Assembly (NCBI GenBank): GCA_013398275.1
Contig: VZSE01008498.1
Coordinates: 701,873-765,872 of the forward strand
DNA length: 64,000 nucleotides
Direction of reading: 5' to 3'
Origin: Promerops cafer
Taxonomy: Eukaryota; Chordata; Aves; Passeriformes; Nectariniidae
The position numbers and the translations under genes are program-made. The notes beneath the pieces were generated by a model. The model saw only the letters and a list, made by a program, of their open reading frames with translations. It searched no databases and had not been told where the DNA came from. How positions within the stretch are numbered: position 1 is the first letter of the stretch; every line of letters starts with the position of its first letter. Shown here one piece after another: positions 1-12,404 of this stretch.

Positions 1-1837
1 AGATGATCCTCTGATACATGCAGTGAGGAAAAAACCTGTAATGAGAATTGCTCTAAGGCCTGGAAATGCCACTTGTGCTTGAGTCATCTTGAACTCTTCT
101 GTGGTATAATTGCTTACCTGCTTGGATAAGACCTGTGACAAGATAACCAGAAATAGAGTGTGAGGCATGGCTGAGGGTAGTTTTCTAGGATGAATGGTAT
201 TTTCAGAGGGCGATGATGTATTTGATGTGTGAAAGGAAATTGAGATAATCAAGAAGGCAATATAGGCAATGGCAATATGGTAGTGTATGCCATCTGTCTG
301 CTCCTGCCATCTGATTTTAAATAGTTTTGCAATAAACCTGTAACACTGAGCTAGTGCTTGTTCTTATGGGGAAGGCGCTGCCTTTTCAGGGTCTGTGTTT
401 ACATGTGTACTCAAAGCAAGCTCTTTGGAGGAATAAATGGGACTTTAGGAACTGATCTTTATTCCATTCAGCGGCAGCACATGGCAGGTTTGCAGCTCAG
501 TTCCTGCTGACAATGATATTCTTCTTGATGATTAAATTGTGTTTAGTGCATTCTTTGAATGAAGCGGAAAACGATATGAGCAGCTCTCAGTGGCCTTTCA
601 TGGAAGAACATATTTCAGCTGATGGGCTCTCCTCATTCAGGAGACTGCCTGGGATTAATAGCAGCCACATCCACAGTGGGGCAAAGAGATGGTGTGACTC
701 AGCTACCAGGTTCCCTTTTAACTGTGTTTTTTCTTTCCATTAGTGCTGATAAGATGGCAGGTGGGAGAGGAGTGGGGTGTGTGGGTTCACAATCCAAATT
801 ATCATAACCCATATTATAATCTAGTTGCCATCTGAATGCTGTGCTGCAAACAGTGGAGGTCAAGATTGACTTAGTGATTTATGGGTTGTGTGGGATGGGA
901 TTAGAAGGTGTACCTATTCCTCATATTATTGTTCTCTATACAGGTAAACAAAAAAAAAAGTTCCAAATTAGCAGGAAATGTATAGACACTCTGGACTGGC
1001 CTGCTGGGAACATTTTCTCAATCATATATGATACAGAAAGCTCATAAGCACAAAATGGCTTCTTTTGTAATGCATGGTGAACAGCCACTTTTGCTGGGAG
1101 CCTTGCAGCTAACTCTGCTGAGTTTAAAGGCAAAATTTCCCTGGAGAGAAGCAGACATGTGAAGTCTCAGTCTTTGCTGAAAAGGCTGGCTTAGATATTA
1201 GACAAGATACATTCAGGATATGGTGCATACCCTGTAAGGGGTCTTGAGAGTCTTATAAAATGTGGAAATTGAGAAATTCAGCATTAACCCCAGCAGTGCA
1301 TAGAGTGCTCTATGATAGGAGAGGAGATTGGCATTTTTCAGTAGAAAAATGATGAGGTGTGCAAGTGTTAAATGGTCACAAAAATTGAGTTTTTGTGTTT
1401 TGTATAAAAGGCATAATTGGAAATTTCCATTTAAAAACCCCAAAACACTAAAAAGAAAATGTATTCTTTAAAGTTGCTTCAAATATGAATTCTGTAAGTT
1501 ACCTTTCTGTGCCACTCTTACAGTTTTTCTAGCCAAAGTTTCTTACTGAGTAAAACAGAGTTAAAGATGAATATAGGAAGAAGAAATTAAAAAGGAGCCC
1601 CTGGCAGCAGGAAGAGGAATGGATGATATGAAAAATTATTTATAGTTTCAAAAAAAGGGAAACAAAAGGTGACTTGGAGAAGGAAGCTTTAAAGGGAAGG
1701 GTATAAACTCACCCCCCCACCTCCCCACCCCCCAAAAAAAAAAAAAAAAAAAAAATCAGAACTCTTTGAAAAGCTGTAATATGTATCCCTGTCCCATCTA
1801 TTGCATCTTGCAAGCAGTCACTTGTTCTCTTGTTTAG
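1..1837 (+). other. GADL1: GADL1 intron, partial (upstream of penultimate exon)
   Basis: This stretch precedes the first GADL1 exon in the window and ends in a TTTAG acceptor at 1837. I see no other exon in it: the residues expected just upstream in this enzyme family are not encoded in any frame here. Its only marked structure is a C-rich plus A-rich tract at 1712-1755, about 80 bases before the acceptor. Short reading frames at 513-743 and 841-1047 have no family resemblance. Confidence 0.75.
1712..1755. repeat. C-rich block followed by A22 run
   Basis: Runs of 7, 4 and 6 cytosines lie at 1712-1718, 1723-1726 and 1728-1733, followed by 22 adenines at 1734-1755. The minus strand therefore carries closely spaced G runs that could form a G-quadruplex. 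The block lies in the intron just upstream of a GADL1 splice acceptor. Confidence 0.9.
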
Positions 1838-1927
1838 CCAGAGTATGCAAACGTCTGCTTTTGGTACATTCCACCGAGCTTAAGAAAAATGGAGGCTGGA
1901 CCTGAATTTTGGCAAAAGCTGCACCAG
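1838..1927 (+). CDS. GADL1: GADL1 penultimate coding exon
   Basis: A 90-nt, 30-codon exon in phase 0, flanked by a TTTAG acceptor (1833-1837) and a CAG/GTGAGT donor (1925-1933). It starts PEYANVCFWYIPPSLR and ends PEFWQKLHQ. The YANVCFWYIPPSLR block is the signature of the C-terminal small domain of group II PLP-dependent decarboxylases (GADL1, CSAD, GAD1/2). GADL1 decarboxylates aspartate and cysteine sulfinate to beta-alanine and hypotaurine in the cytosol. The PLP-binding lysine lies in an upstream exon outside this window. GADL1 is preferred over its paralogue CSAD because the next exon reads KVNFFRQVVISPQVSRED and because TGFBR2 lies tail-to-tail downstream, as in human. The codons join cleanly to the exon at 34016. 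Confidence 0.93.
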
Positions 1928-2964
1928 GTGAGTGTCCCGTGTTACCTGAGGCTTACTGATTTATCTGTGTGCCAGATAAGAATGTGAAATAGCCCTCAGC
2001 TTTGCTCACCACTATAACCAATCAGTAGGCTGGGGATTTAATCCTTAAATAGATGTTGGTAAGATTTAAGTTTTTTCTTAGTTTAGACAGCTCTAATTAA
2101 TATTTTTCTTACTATAAGAGATGTTAGCATTAACAAGCATTCAGCTTGCTATCCAAGCTGTTAGCAGCTGGCAGAACTGAGAGGAGAGGAACAGTGTTGG
2201 CGCATCTCTTGTCTAGACAGATGATTCATTACCTGTTTCATATACTTAGTGCTGCCCTTGGAACTTGGCTTGCATGGTCTGTGATAATCTATGATAATGC
2301 AAGCAAGGAAGTGCTTAAGAATATATTTCTGATGTTAAACATAAGTGACAACAGGCATACAATGGGAAAAGACTGTGGGAAAAACTTCACAGATAAGTGT
2401 TTTGCTAACTCTTAGCCATCCTGATAGAAAATCATGACCATATTGGAAAAAAGCAGCAGTAAAATTTTGAATTTACTAGTGGAGAATCATTAATTAAGAC
2501 TTAATTAAGAAGCCACTAGACATTGTGGTATTATGTTTTACTGAATAAGTTATTCTGTGAGGAATTGAATTTAATTCATTGTTTGCTCATCTCTGGAAGA
2601 GCTTTGGTGTTCTGTGTTTTGTTTTTTTTTTTTTTTCATAGAATTCACTACTAGAAATTTAAACTGGAACATAGATCTTTATATCATCAGCATACTACGT
2701 CAACAAGCTTACATACTTTATATACATGCTTCCTGTAACATCTGCTCTCATTTCAGCAGCTTTCACAGGAACTGCTTTCAATTTTTGCTGGAGACTGGTG
2801 TCTTTAGGAGAAAGATCTTCCTTAACCCCATCTGTGTTGTTTTGGAAAGTATACTTTTGTAGTACAGATCCATGCATAGCCACAGTATGGATTTACCATC
2901 CTTTCACAAAGTTGTGTTCCTGTTGTTTGGGGCTTCCCATCCTCTCCTTAGAGTGGAAGGCTTA

Positions 2965-3007
2965 TATGTGAATATGTGTGTGTATATATATGTGTATGTA
3001 TGTATAC
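2965..3007. repeat. TG/TA microsatellite
   Basis: Alternating pyrimidine-purine tract mixing TGTG, TATA and TATG units. It is interrupted rather than pure. Confidence 0.8.
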
Positions 3008-6000
3008 AGAGCTGTATAACAGCTCATCTACTCATAGAGGAGTGAGGATTTGGGAAGGAGCAACCAGAAGGCATAGAAATAAAAATGCTACAACTGTCAC
3101 TGTTTGATTTATGTGGCTACAGATGGGACCAAGGAGGGAAGGGAGGAAGTGCAACAAATGGCTTTGAGCACGTATATTCGAGTGGCTTATGGAGTGTAAC
3201 TTAACTGATTCTTTGCTCTGTTACTCTATGGTGCTTCTAGTCAGGGTAGGAAATAGACACCTGCTTTATTTTATGTACCAATATAGATAGGTTGATTCTG
3301 GAAATACAGGTTTCCTAGCCAGTGTTTTTGGAAAAGGACTTGGAGGGAAAGAAGCTTGCATGCAATTTCTTCCAAGAACTGACCACTGCTGCAGATCTCA
3401 GCCACTCTTTTCATTGGCAAGGTGACATTTTCTTGATTCTTATATCTCCTCTGATGGAAAGCTAAGAAATCCAAAATCCTAAGGCATAAACTATTTCACT
3501 CTTCCCCCAAAAAGCCTGAAAAAAATCTAGTGCGAAACAGACAAAAGCTCCCTAGGAAATGGCACAAATTTCTCTCCTGGAGGAAACAAAAAATGATGAT
3601 TGTTAGTTGCGTTATTTTAGACACTGCTGGGAAGTAGTTTGACACTACAGAAGTGAACCTGTTTCACAGTGAAAATATGTTATTTCACCTCTCTGATTCT
3701 CTACAGGGATAGGTCTGAGGTTACTCTGCTTTTTAGATGCTGAGGACCAGTTTGGGACACAATATGTATCAGTGAGCAGATGAGATGACAGCACTGGGTC
3801 AGAAAAAATAAGACTGACTTGACTTTTTCAGCTAAGATCAATTTGTTTTAATGTTGCTGATGCAACCAGCATTGTCATTATATTACATTAATCAATACAA
3901 ATATATTGCTGGACGTGAAGGAGTGCATCCGGATCAGCAAGGTGTAAATGATAAGAGCATTAAGGCTGGAGAGGTTGTTACAAGGTGCCGTTGATGGACA
4001 GATGGGGCTATGACAGTTTCTTGATTGCAAACTGTTCCTGAATATTCCCATATCACTAAAATGAGGATTAAAATGCCTTCATTCACAATTTCTTTTTTCA
4101 CACCACATTTTAACATCATAGTTATTCTGTTTATCCAGAAATCAATCTTTCTTTTTGTTGACCTGCATAGCTGACAATAATTAAGGAAACATATGTCTTA
4201 AAAATCCCTCGGGCAAGTAATTGATTTTATTCAACTACTTGTTCAGCAATATTATTCAGAATAACATGCTGTCTTCTAAGGCTAGTTATAAGAGTTTTAG
4301 TGCTGGTGAAAGTTGATAAGCAAATTGTTCAGATCTAAAATCCTCAGCTTTGTGAAGAATTTGCATAGTCCTGTGCAAAATAACCCTGGAGGTTTTCTGC
4401 TGTACTGGCTCTTCTCCAGTTTCCATGGCCCACTTTATATGGAAATGTGTCAGGACTGACTGGATTGTAGTGTGATACCTGATTCTGATATCAGCCTTCT
4501 TGTTGTCCTACATAGAATGTGTCTCTCAGAAGCTTACTTTTTTTTTTTTTGGGGTAGGATGTTTGTTTGTTTTAAATTCTGGAACCTTCAACTTCAGGTG
4601 TGAAATTTGCACTCTTCAGTCTCCTACATTCCAAACAGAAAGGTGATAGAAGGATTTGGAACAGCCACTAACTGATCATTTGATTCATCACCTGAACAAT
4701 TTAGGGAGTGAGAAAACAACACGATGGTGGGGGAAGTAAAGAACAGCATGAATGGTACATTCCTCTGTTATGTGTGAAATTGGGAATTCTGTGCACATTC
4801 TCAGTCTGACACCACTTTGATCTTTTGGGATTACAGCAGGAGTTGGCTGTGTAGTGAAACTGGTTCTCTAAAGAGTGCAGCATGGCTCTGGATGCAGTTA
4901 GATGGTCCAAGACAGTCCATGCCCTGAGCACTGAGCAGTGTGCTGAGGCAATAGCAGACGGTATAGCCCATAAACAATCCGGTGTAAGCTGTTTTCCAGT
5001 GCCATTCTTCACAAGTGAGGAGAGATTTCTTCCTGTAGAAGCCATGCACACGGGCCTTCTGTGGTAATTGAGGAGCTGCTGGTAGATACAACTAGAAGTA
5101 TCTGTCAGTGATGTTATTTTGTCATTGCAGACTGGGGGCTGCTGTCTCTGACCTGGAACTGACATAATTGTCGGGATGAAGGAGCGATGGCTTTGCTAGT
5201 GCTGTATGCGCCCCCCAGTGGGAATTTCGCTCCTTTTCCTTTGGTGACACAGTAGGATTTATTTTGTTTACTGCTGAGAATGGTTGGTGTGTCACAGGGT
5301 CACAGTGAGAAAAGCTGAACTGGAAATTACAAGCCAGAAATGAGAGTGAGGGAAGAATTAAAAACACATAAGAAGATATCATTTCAATTTTCATATTTTC
5401 TCCATACCTACAAATATCTATGCATATTCTTTCTTGTAACAATCATCTCTTTAGAAAAGTCATCTTAGCTTATCTTGAAATGCCTGCAGATGATGTAGAA
5501 TTAGCTGATTGTTAGTGATAGCATCTCTGGAAAGCCTCCTGGTGGCACAGAGGATACTACGGCTCAAGGAAGAGTTTGGAGGGATACATTAGGAGCTATC
5601 CTGTTGCCATCCTGCTGCTAACCCAGTCAGCTAGCCATGTCTTACTCATTCTGGATCAGTTTGTAGTCTGCTGAAACTCAGACTTTAGTCTTGCAGACTA
5701 AAAGACAACACAGAAGTAACTGTCTTTAACCGACCCCTCCTCCTGCAGGAGCCTGGCCTTACAAAATGATCCTGGAGCATAACTGTAGGTAGAGTACTAT
5801 GTAATGAATACTGCTCAGTAAAGAAGGCTAATGGTTTATTGCTAAGTACCACTTTAGACCTCAAAATCTAGGTTCAAAAAGCGGCAGTAGGTTCCTAGTA
5901 AGTCTTTTGTGATTTACTAAACTTTGCCTGCTTTGTAGTTCTAAAACACATATGCTGGAGTATTAGATTTCCAATGGTTCAGTAGATCTTTTATACACAG

Positions 6001-7004
6001 TTGCTAGTTTCAGTAACTCAAAATTCCAGCATCTCAGTCTCAGCCTCTACTTGTGTGGTGTTTTTTGGTTTTGTTTTGTTTCCTTCCTTTCCTTTTGAGG
6101 ATTTTTGGCCAAGTAATACAAAATTTATTGGCTGTAATAGAAGGCAAAGTCATATTAAAGTAGTACTGTCCTACTAAAGCCTGTATGGCTTGGAATGCCA
6201 TTTTGCCCCTCCTCTCTTCACCTTAGTAAAAGGCAACCTTATTCCAGCCTTTCTCTCCTATTTAGGAGAAGAATATATCTGTTATCTAAAGGCATATTTG
6301 TAAAATAGCCTGTCATGCTGAATGGTGTTGTGGTACATTTGCATAATGAGAGATTTCATATCAAAGCATACGTGTAAGGAGGTTGAAGAAGTGTTTCCTT
6401 GGAAACCCCTGAATCTTGTGGTCTTTGTAGTATAAATTAAAAAAAAACAAACTAATAAAGGACCAGACTCAGCAGTATTTATGTATTCAAAATACCTATT
6501 GATTATGGTACAAGATTTGAATGGGAAAGGAAAACAAGATCTCCAGTTGGTTATATTAACAAAGTTTGTCCTCTGCCTTTTGGAAGAACAAGAGAAAAAC
6601 TACATAAGTTATAACCACAGTATTAAATGCAGTGAAATCAGGTTTATGCATAAGAAAGGTCCCAAATATGTCACTGCAAGTGTATTTCTACTTGGGATTT
6701 GTGTGCAAAATGTTATTTGACTTGCTGGCATCCCTGTGTACCACACTTCGAGTTTTTCTTACACTTGAGCAAGGAAACAATTAAACGATATTTTAACGTG
6801 TGTATTTGAAGAGTAATGACAGAGACAGGGTTCTGTGAACTTTCCTTACATAAGTAACTTTTATGGTAGCAAGCAGCCTACTGCCTCTAGCATCTAGCTC
6901 AGTTTGACACGAGTCTCGGTGGAGTGCCACAACAACTGACAGGAAAGCAAATGGTAAGATTTGCACAGAAATATATAGGAGTTAGATTGGCCAAATCATT
7001 GGCT

Positions 7005-7080
7005 TCCATGACAAGGTGACTAGCTTAGTGATGAAGGAAAGGCTGTGGATGTTGTCTATCTAGACTTCACTAGTGCCATG
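7005..7080 (+). mobile_element. CR1 LINE remnant, reverse transcriptase region
   Basis: Codons from 7030 read DEGKAVDVVYLDFTSA. This closely resembles the CR1/Jockey-group reverse transcriptase block with the form VD-VYLDFSKAFD, where the first RT-domain aspartate sits. A frame break just upstream (around 7025-7030) separates it from a plausible DKVTSLV segment, and the match fades after 7080. This is an old 5'-truncated fragment with no CR1 3' end nearby. It is non-functional. Confidence 0.7.
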
Positions 7081-10000
7081 CCTCAAGGTCTTTGCTTTCT
7101 CTTAAAGCACCCTTCAAATCTGTTGTGGACTTCAAGAAACAAGGTGGAAGAGATTGCTTTGGAAGTCTTTCTTTTAGATGTTCCAGGGGCAGGTGAATTA
7201 TCATTTCAGCACATCAGATGGGACCTCTGAAAGGGTTGTTTGAAGAAATTTGATTTTTCAGGGAAATGAGAGGCACAATAAGCACTGAAGCCACAAAATG
7301 AGTAACATGATTATTATCAGGACTCATGTTGTAGTGTGACCATTCCTCAGCAGAAGGTGATGCTCAGAAGTTTAATAGTAAAATAAGAATTAATTTTTTA
7401 AAGTAACAACATATCTTATTTTGCAACTAATACTGCATAATATACAGCAGCAGATGAATAAAACTTTTGTAGTTTGGCTGCATATAAATGACTTTTATTG
7501 TTAAGAAGAAAGGTCTAAGCTTTGATAAATTAGAAGAAACAGTACAGCATAATATAATAACAGAGAAAAATTATAGCAGTGTTTCAGTACCTCGTTAATG
7601 AGGGATTTGCACACTTTCCCTTTTAATATGTGTCTTTTCTGCTGTTTTATAAAACTCATCAGTACAAAAGTGACTGTAGCTGTTAATTAAACAAGGTACT
7701 TAACATTACTGTGTTTTAAATGTATCCTCCATAGAATTGGGTTATAATAATACAAAAATAACATGCTTTTTTTAAAAAAAAATTGTTAATTCAAAGTAAA
7801 GTATTTTGGTTTCTGACTGTGTATCTGCTTATAACTGGAATTTATGTTTCTGTTCTCTTTTATATTTATTCTTGCATGATTACTGAAGTAATAGAGTTAG
7901 TCTAAGGGCCTGAATTGGCTGATAAAATCTTCATCAGGAGAAATAGGAATCAATTCACTTGACATTATCCATTTCACCTTAGAACTCAACCCAGGTGTTA
8001 GGGGCTCTTCAGTGTATATTTTACATTGGTGAGGTTGTACACCTGCCTAACTTTCAGCCACATATAATGGAGTGAGAGTGACCTGATCCCACACTTGCTC
8101 TTTTGTGGGATGTCTGGCATACCAGGTGTGTGTATGGGGCTGGAACAGAGGTATATTTGTATGACTGTGTTTTAACTACAGTAGATGTAATAAGACAAGG
8201 CAAGGGTGTGAACTGCTTCCAGCCCGTGCTTTCTGTAATAGTCCTAAGTGATACTGCTGTAATTCGTGACATGACAGTCGGAGATATTTCTGTTCTAGCT
8301 TTCTACTTTGCCCCTGATTCCAGACTGACTTTTCAGGGGTATGTAGTATCAGTTGCTCTCCAGTTAAAGGCAGTCCCATTCAAGCAGAAATCTTTACATA
8401 TGTTAGGCCAGTGGTACCTGTCTCAATTGATGCAAATAAGCTGCACAGCTGCTAAAACTACACCTCAGTTCTTGGGAGAAAAAAAAAAAAAGAGAAGAAA
8501 CCCCAATGATTTTGATGCTCTATGGTTTACTAGATGAGACTGGAGACTGCAGGGCAACTTTTGTCAGAGACTTAACACTGAGCTGTGCGTGTTCACGGCA
8601 CATTGGGGACTGAGGTCTATTGATCCCTGGTGCTCAGCCTACTGAAACGATCAAAGCTGGTGGGAGGGAGTCTGCTGCAGCTCCATATGTTGCATTCAAG
8701 CTGAACAAGGATTTCATCTTCCCCAAGCCACCTGCAGAGCAAGATTGCTCAGATCTCCAGAGATTAAGTAGGTTTCACACTAGTTGTTTCTTGCTTGAAA
8801 TCCTTTTAAGGATAATGGAGGGTCCGATAATTTCTCCATGTGGCAGTACACAAAATGGCGTGAATTGAAGCTGGGGGCAATAGACAAAGTGGAGAGAAAT
8901 ATTGTTAGGAAATAAAATCACAAGAGATCCACAGATTCAGAGTAAAGGACCAAACCTTCCAGGGAGATGACTGCAAGGGGTTTCCATCACGGTAGTAATG
9001 CTCTGTGATGATACCTTAGCTGGCTCAGGTACTAGGAGCCATATGGCCACAGGCTAGATATGGTACTTAATTCAGGTTAAAAAGGAACAGTTGACATGAC
9101 TGTTCTTTTGGGACCAAAGCAAATCACCTATGGCAGTGGTATATATTTCGTGTAGGCATACTCCTTCCTTACAGGGAAAGCATGGGTTCTGCTTGTCCAA
9201 TATCTTAAAATTTTTGCATGCTGCCTCCTTAGACCTGAGGGTCATCCTAGCTTTCAGTTCAGATATAGAAAAGAACCTGCTTTCAAATCTTTCCATTGTT
9301 AAAAGCTTCACATATAATGAATCTTTCTGTTTGTATACAGGAAGCTTCTAAAAAGTCTTATTTTCTAACTGATAGGTTGACAGAGGTGGTGGGGATTCAG
9401 TGGAACTGCATTCTCTGCTTTATTGCACAGACTCAATTGACTAAAGGGCACTTAAGCCCTGCATAAGAGCTTCTTGCTTTTTCTGTGTGAACAAAGACAG
9501 TGCTTTTTAATTTGTATGGCTTTCAAATAGATACAGCCTGTTACCCAGAGCAGCAGATGCTTTGCACCCATTGTTAAGCATCTCTTAAACTGTGGAAAGA
9601 CCAAGGGGGTAAAACAAACCCATTTCTTTTCCAGAAAGGTGAATGTTGGGGGGACTACATGAAAGTGGTGCAACTCATAGAAATTAAGCAGGCAGCTGGC
9701 AACATGCCTCAGAAAATTGTTTTCTCTGTGTTTGGGCAGAATTGAAAAAGCTAATCTGAAAACTATGTCAATTATGACATTTTTAAAAGCAAATATTAAA
9801 CTATTTTCTGAGTATAGAAAACAAAAGGGAATTTGTAATGAATGTAAGACTTTATCATCTCTCTTTGTTAGTTTGCATTAAGAGCACTTCAATGTCATTC
9901 TTGTTTGTACCTTTCATCATTTCCCAACAGCGTAACAAAAATAAGTACCTCTTACTTGGAGTCATGTTGCCCCACAGAACAGTATTGCATTTTTATTCAT

Positions 10001-10235
10001 TACTGCTATAGAAATGAAAAAAAAATTGTATTTTATAATGCAACACTGTGAAACTCTTTAGAACTGTCCATATGCAGTGTTTCAATGTAAATGCAAGTGT
10101 GTTCCTATGCATACACATGTATATGGGTGTGTATTTACCCCCTGGGATCATATAAAAGAAAATTATTATTGAAAGGGAGAGGATGGAATAACATATAGTG
10201 TTACTCAAGTAACTCCACTGTAAAAAAAAACTTGT

Positions 10236-10430
10236 AAAAGGAATCACAGAACAGTTGCCATTTGAAGGGAGCATTGCAGGTGTTTGAGCTCCCTGCCTAA
10301 GCGGGGATCCCTAGAGTTGGTTGTCCAGGACAATGTCCAGGTGACTTTTGAATATCTCCAAGGACGAGACACTCCATAACCTCCCTGGGCAGGTGTTTGG
10401 TCACCCTGACAATGAAAAAGTGCATTCAGA
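10236..10430 (-). mobile_element. CR1 LINE 3' fragment
   Basis: Read on the minus strand, it ends with the AATCACAGAA-type CR1 tail (10241-10250 on plus). Upstream of that are the usual CR1 3' segments, such as the plus-strand CTCCATAACCTCCCTGGGCA at about 10373 and CACCCTGACAATGAAAAAGTG. Divergence is moderate to high. Confidence 0.8.
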
Positions 10431-12143
10431 TTCCTGATTACATAAGACTTGTTTGCCCAATCAGCATGTATTTTCCTCTGCTTAAGTGAGACTAATTACA
10501 CTTCCTTTGCTTCATTTTGGAGTTAGAACATATTGGCTAATATTTTAAATGGCCTTTTGTGCCTCTCTGTGAAGAGAGCTGCTTTTAGCAAGAAAGCAGA
10601 GTTTGAAGACTTTCAACACATTTTGTTCTATTGACCTTATGGACTTTGTTCTCCTAAAGAAGCACTGTGCTCCTGAATATCCATGCACCCCTTCATTCTG
10701 CTCTCTCAGTGCCATATGCACATTAATAACCAATGATAGAAGAAGAAAAGTTCGAGTTACAGGTTGAACTCCAAACTCCTGCTTTTCTGAAAGTATCATA
10801 GATCATGTTTAATAGCCTGTGGATCAAAATGAAACCCAGTATGTATCACAGGGGAACTCAATTATTGAAGCATTCTGGGAATGTCTAAGTACTGGAGTGC
10901 TGAGATCCCTAGAAGCTTCATTCTGTGCTAAGCTTTTACCTGAATAGAAGCCCTATAATCTATTTTTTTTTATAACAAATTGTAATCATATTGTAATGCA
11001 ATGACTTAAATTATTTTATCTGGTGTTCAGGGAAACAATAAACTCCCTTTTCTGCCCCTTCCACCTCCTAATTTTCTGCAAATGAGAAAAATAGTCCTTG
11101 AGAGATATTAGCATTTCAGAGTATCTCCAGTACACTTGACTCATGGCTATCTCGTCTCTGTCCGGGTGTCTGCAGAATGGTCCCTCAGGAGCACTGAACA
11201 TGTTCTCTGAGTCTGTGAAGCTGATCTATCTGTCTCCCAGCTCTGAGTTTACTCCTTTCATATGAGAAGCCTCAGGGGCTGTCTGAAGGATCCTAACTGG
11301 TCTCCTGGTGACGGGAAAGCAATAATTTGCAAGCAGGAAGCTGCACAGGTGGTACTATGTGGGTATGGGGAGGATGCATAGTTTTGTCTCAGAAAAACAG
11401 TAACAGAAGGGTTTGCTGCTCTGTGGTTTGCACAAGGGATAAATTCTTTTCAGATTTAAATGTGGTAGAAGGAAGGTTGACTTTCGCAGCACCCTGACAG
11501 AGAAAAAGACTTGGAATGAAACTGTAGGAATCCTACAAGACTGAGACCCTTGAGCCTTTCTTGACTGAGTATTACAGGGCTACTGTGCCAGGGCTGCATT
11601 GTGTGACTGTGCCAGAACTGGGCTGGTGCAGGCTGTGCTGGCTGGTCTGGAGCCCTCGGGGTTGGGGCAGCGAGGCAGCCATGCAGCCCAGGTCAGTCCC
11701 CTCTCATGGTGTATAATGGTGCTCCTCCAGGACCATCACTTTTTCACTGCATTGTTTCACCGTGTGCCTGTAAGCTGCTCCTAGAGCTGCCTTCCTGCAG
11801 CTGCCCAAGCTGTAGCTCCCTGGCCCTGGGGGGATTTTGGTATGCAGTTCAGAGGATCTGTTTTACAGTGGGAGTTTGAACTGAATGGGGTGGATGACTG
11901 AGGTGATTTTTAGGTGAGCATTTTAGGGTGCACTAGGGACTGATAAGGCAACTGCCCACCAGAGCCACTGGCTTGATACATGATGGCTATATATCTTCCT
12001 TTATGATGGTTATATATATTTGTTAACCTTGCTAATAATTGGGATTTCAGTGCTGGAGGGTATGTGTAGGCTAACAGTAATATCTACCCCTCTGCTTGCT
12101 CCTGTGCATAGAATGAATTTTGCTGAGAGCGAAAGTAAAGAGC

Positions 12144-12404
12144 TGTCTCGGTTTGAGAGGAAGTGAGTTTTTTGGGAAGTTTTAGTCAAACCAATCAGTG
12201 GTCAGATTCGAATATTGACACCTGGTGTGACCACTGAAGACGTGAGTCACCTCTGAAGACACATGGGGTTAGAAGCAGAGATGTCCCAGAGTTCACTCTC
12301 TTCTGTTCCGGCAGCCTGGAGAGCTGTGTCAATATTCAAATCTGACCACTGATTGGTTTGACTAAAACTTCCCAAAAAAACTCACTTCCTCTCAAACCGA
12401 GACA
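12144..12404. mobile_element. 261-bp hairpin element with about 78-bp terminal inverted repeats, TG...CA ends
   Basis: The left arm (12144-12221, starting TGTCTCGGTTTGAGAGG) is the near-perfect reverse complement of the right arm (12326-12404). By eye the differences are one substitution and one extra A in an A run. The loop is about 104 nt. The unit begins TG and ends CA, and its flanks AGAGC and AAAGC could be an imperfect 5-bp target-site duplication. The left arm plus loop reads like the 5' part of an avian LTR. The unit may therefore be a solo LTR with an inverted duplication of its own 5' end, or alternatively a MITE. No coding capacity is seen. Confidence 0.75.

Noticed and set aside
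4701..5165. 154-codon minus-strand frame in the GADL1 intron
   Set aside because: No recognisable motif, no matching splice signals, and competing frames on both strands over the same bases.
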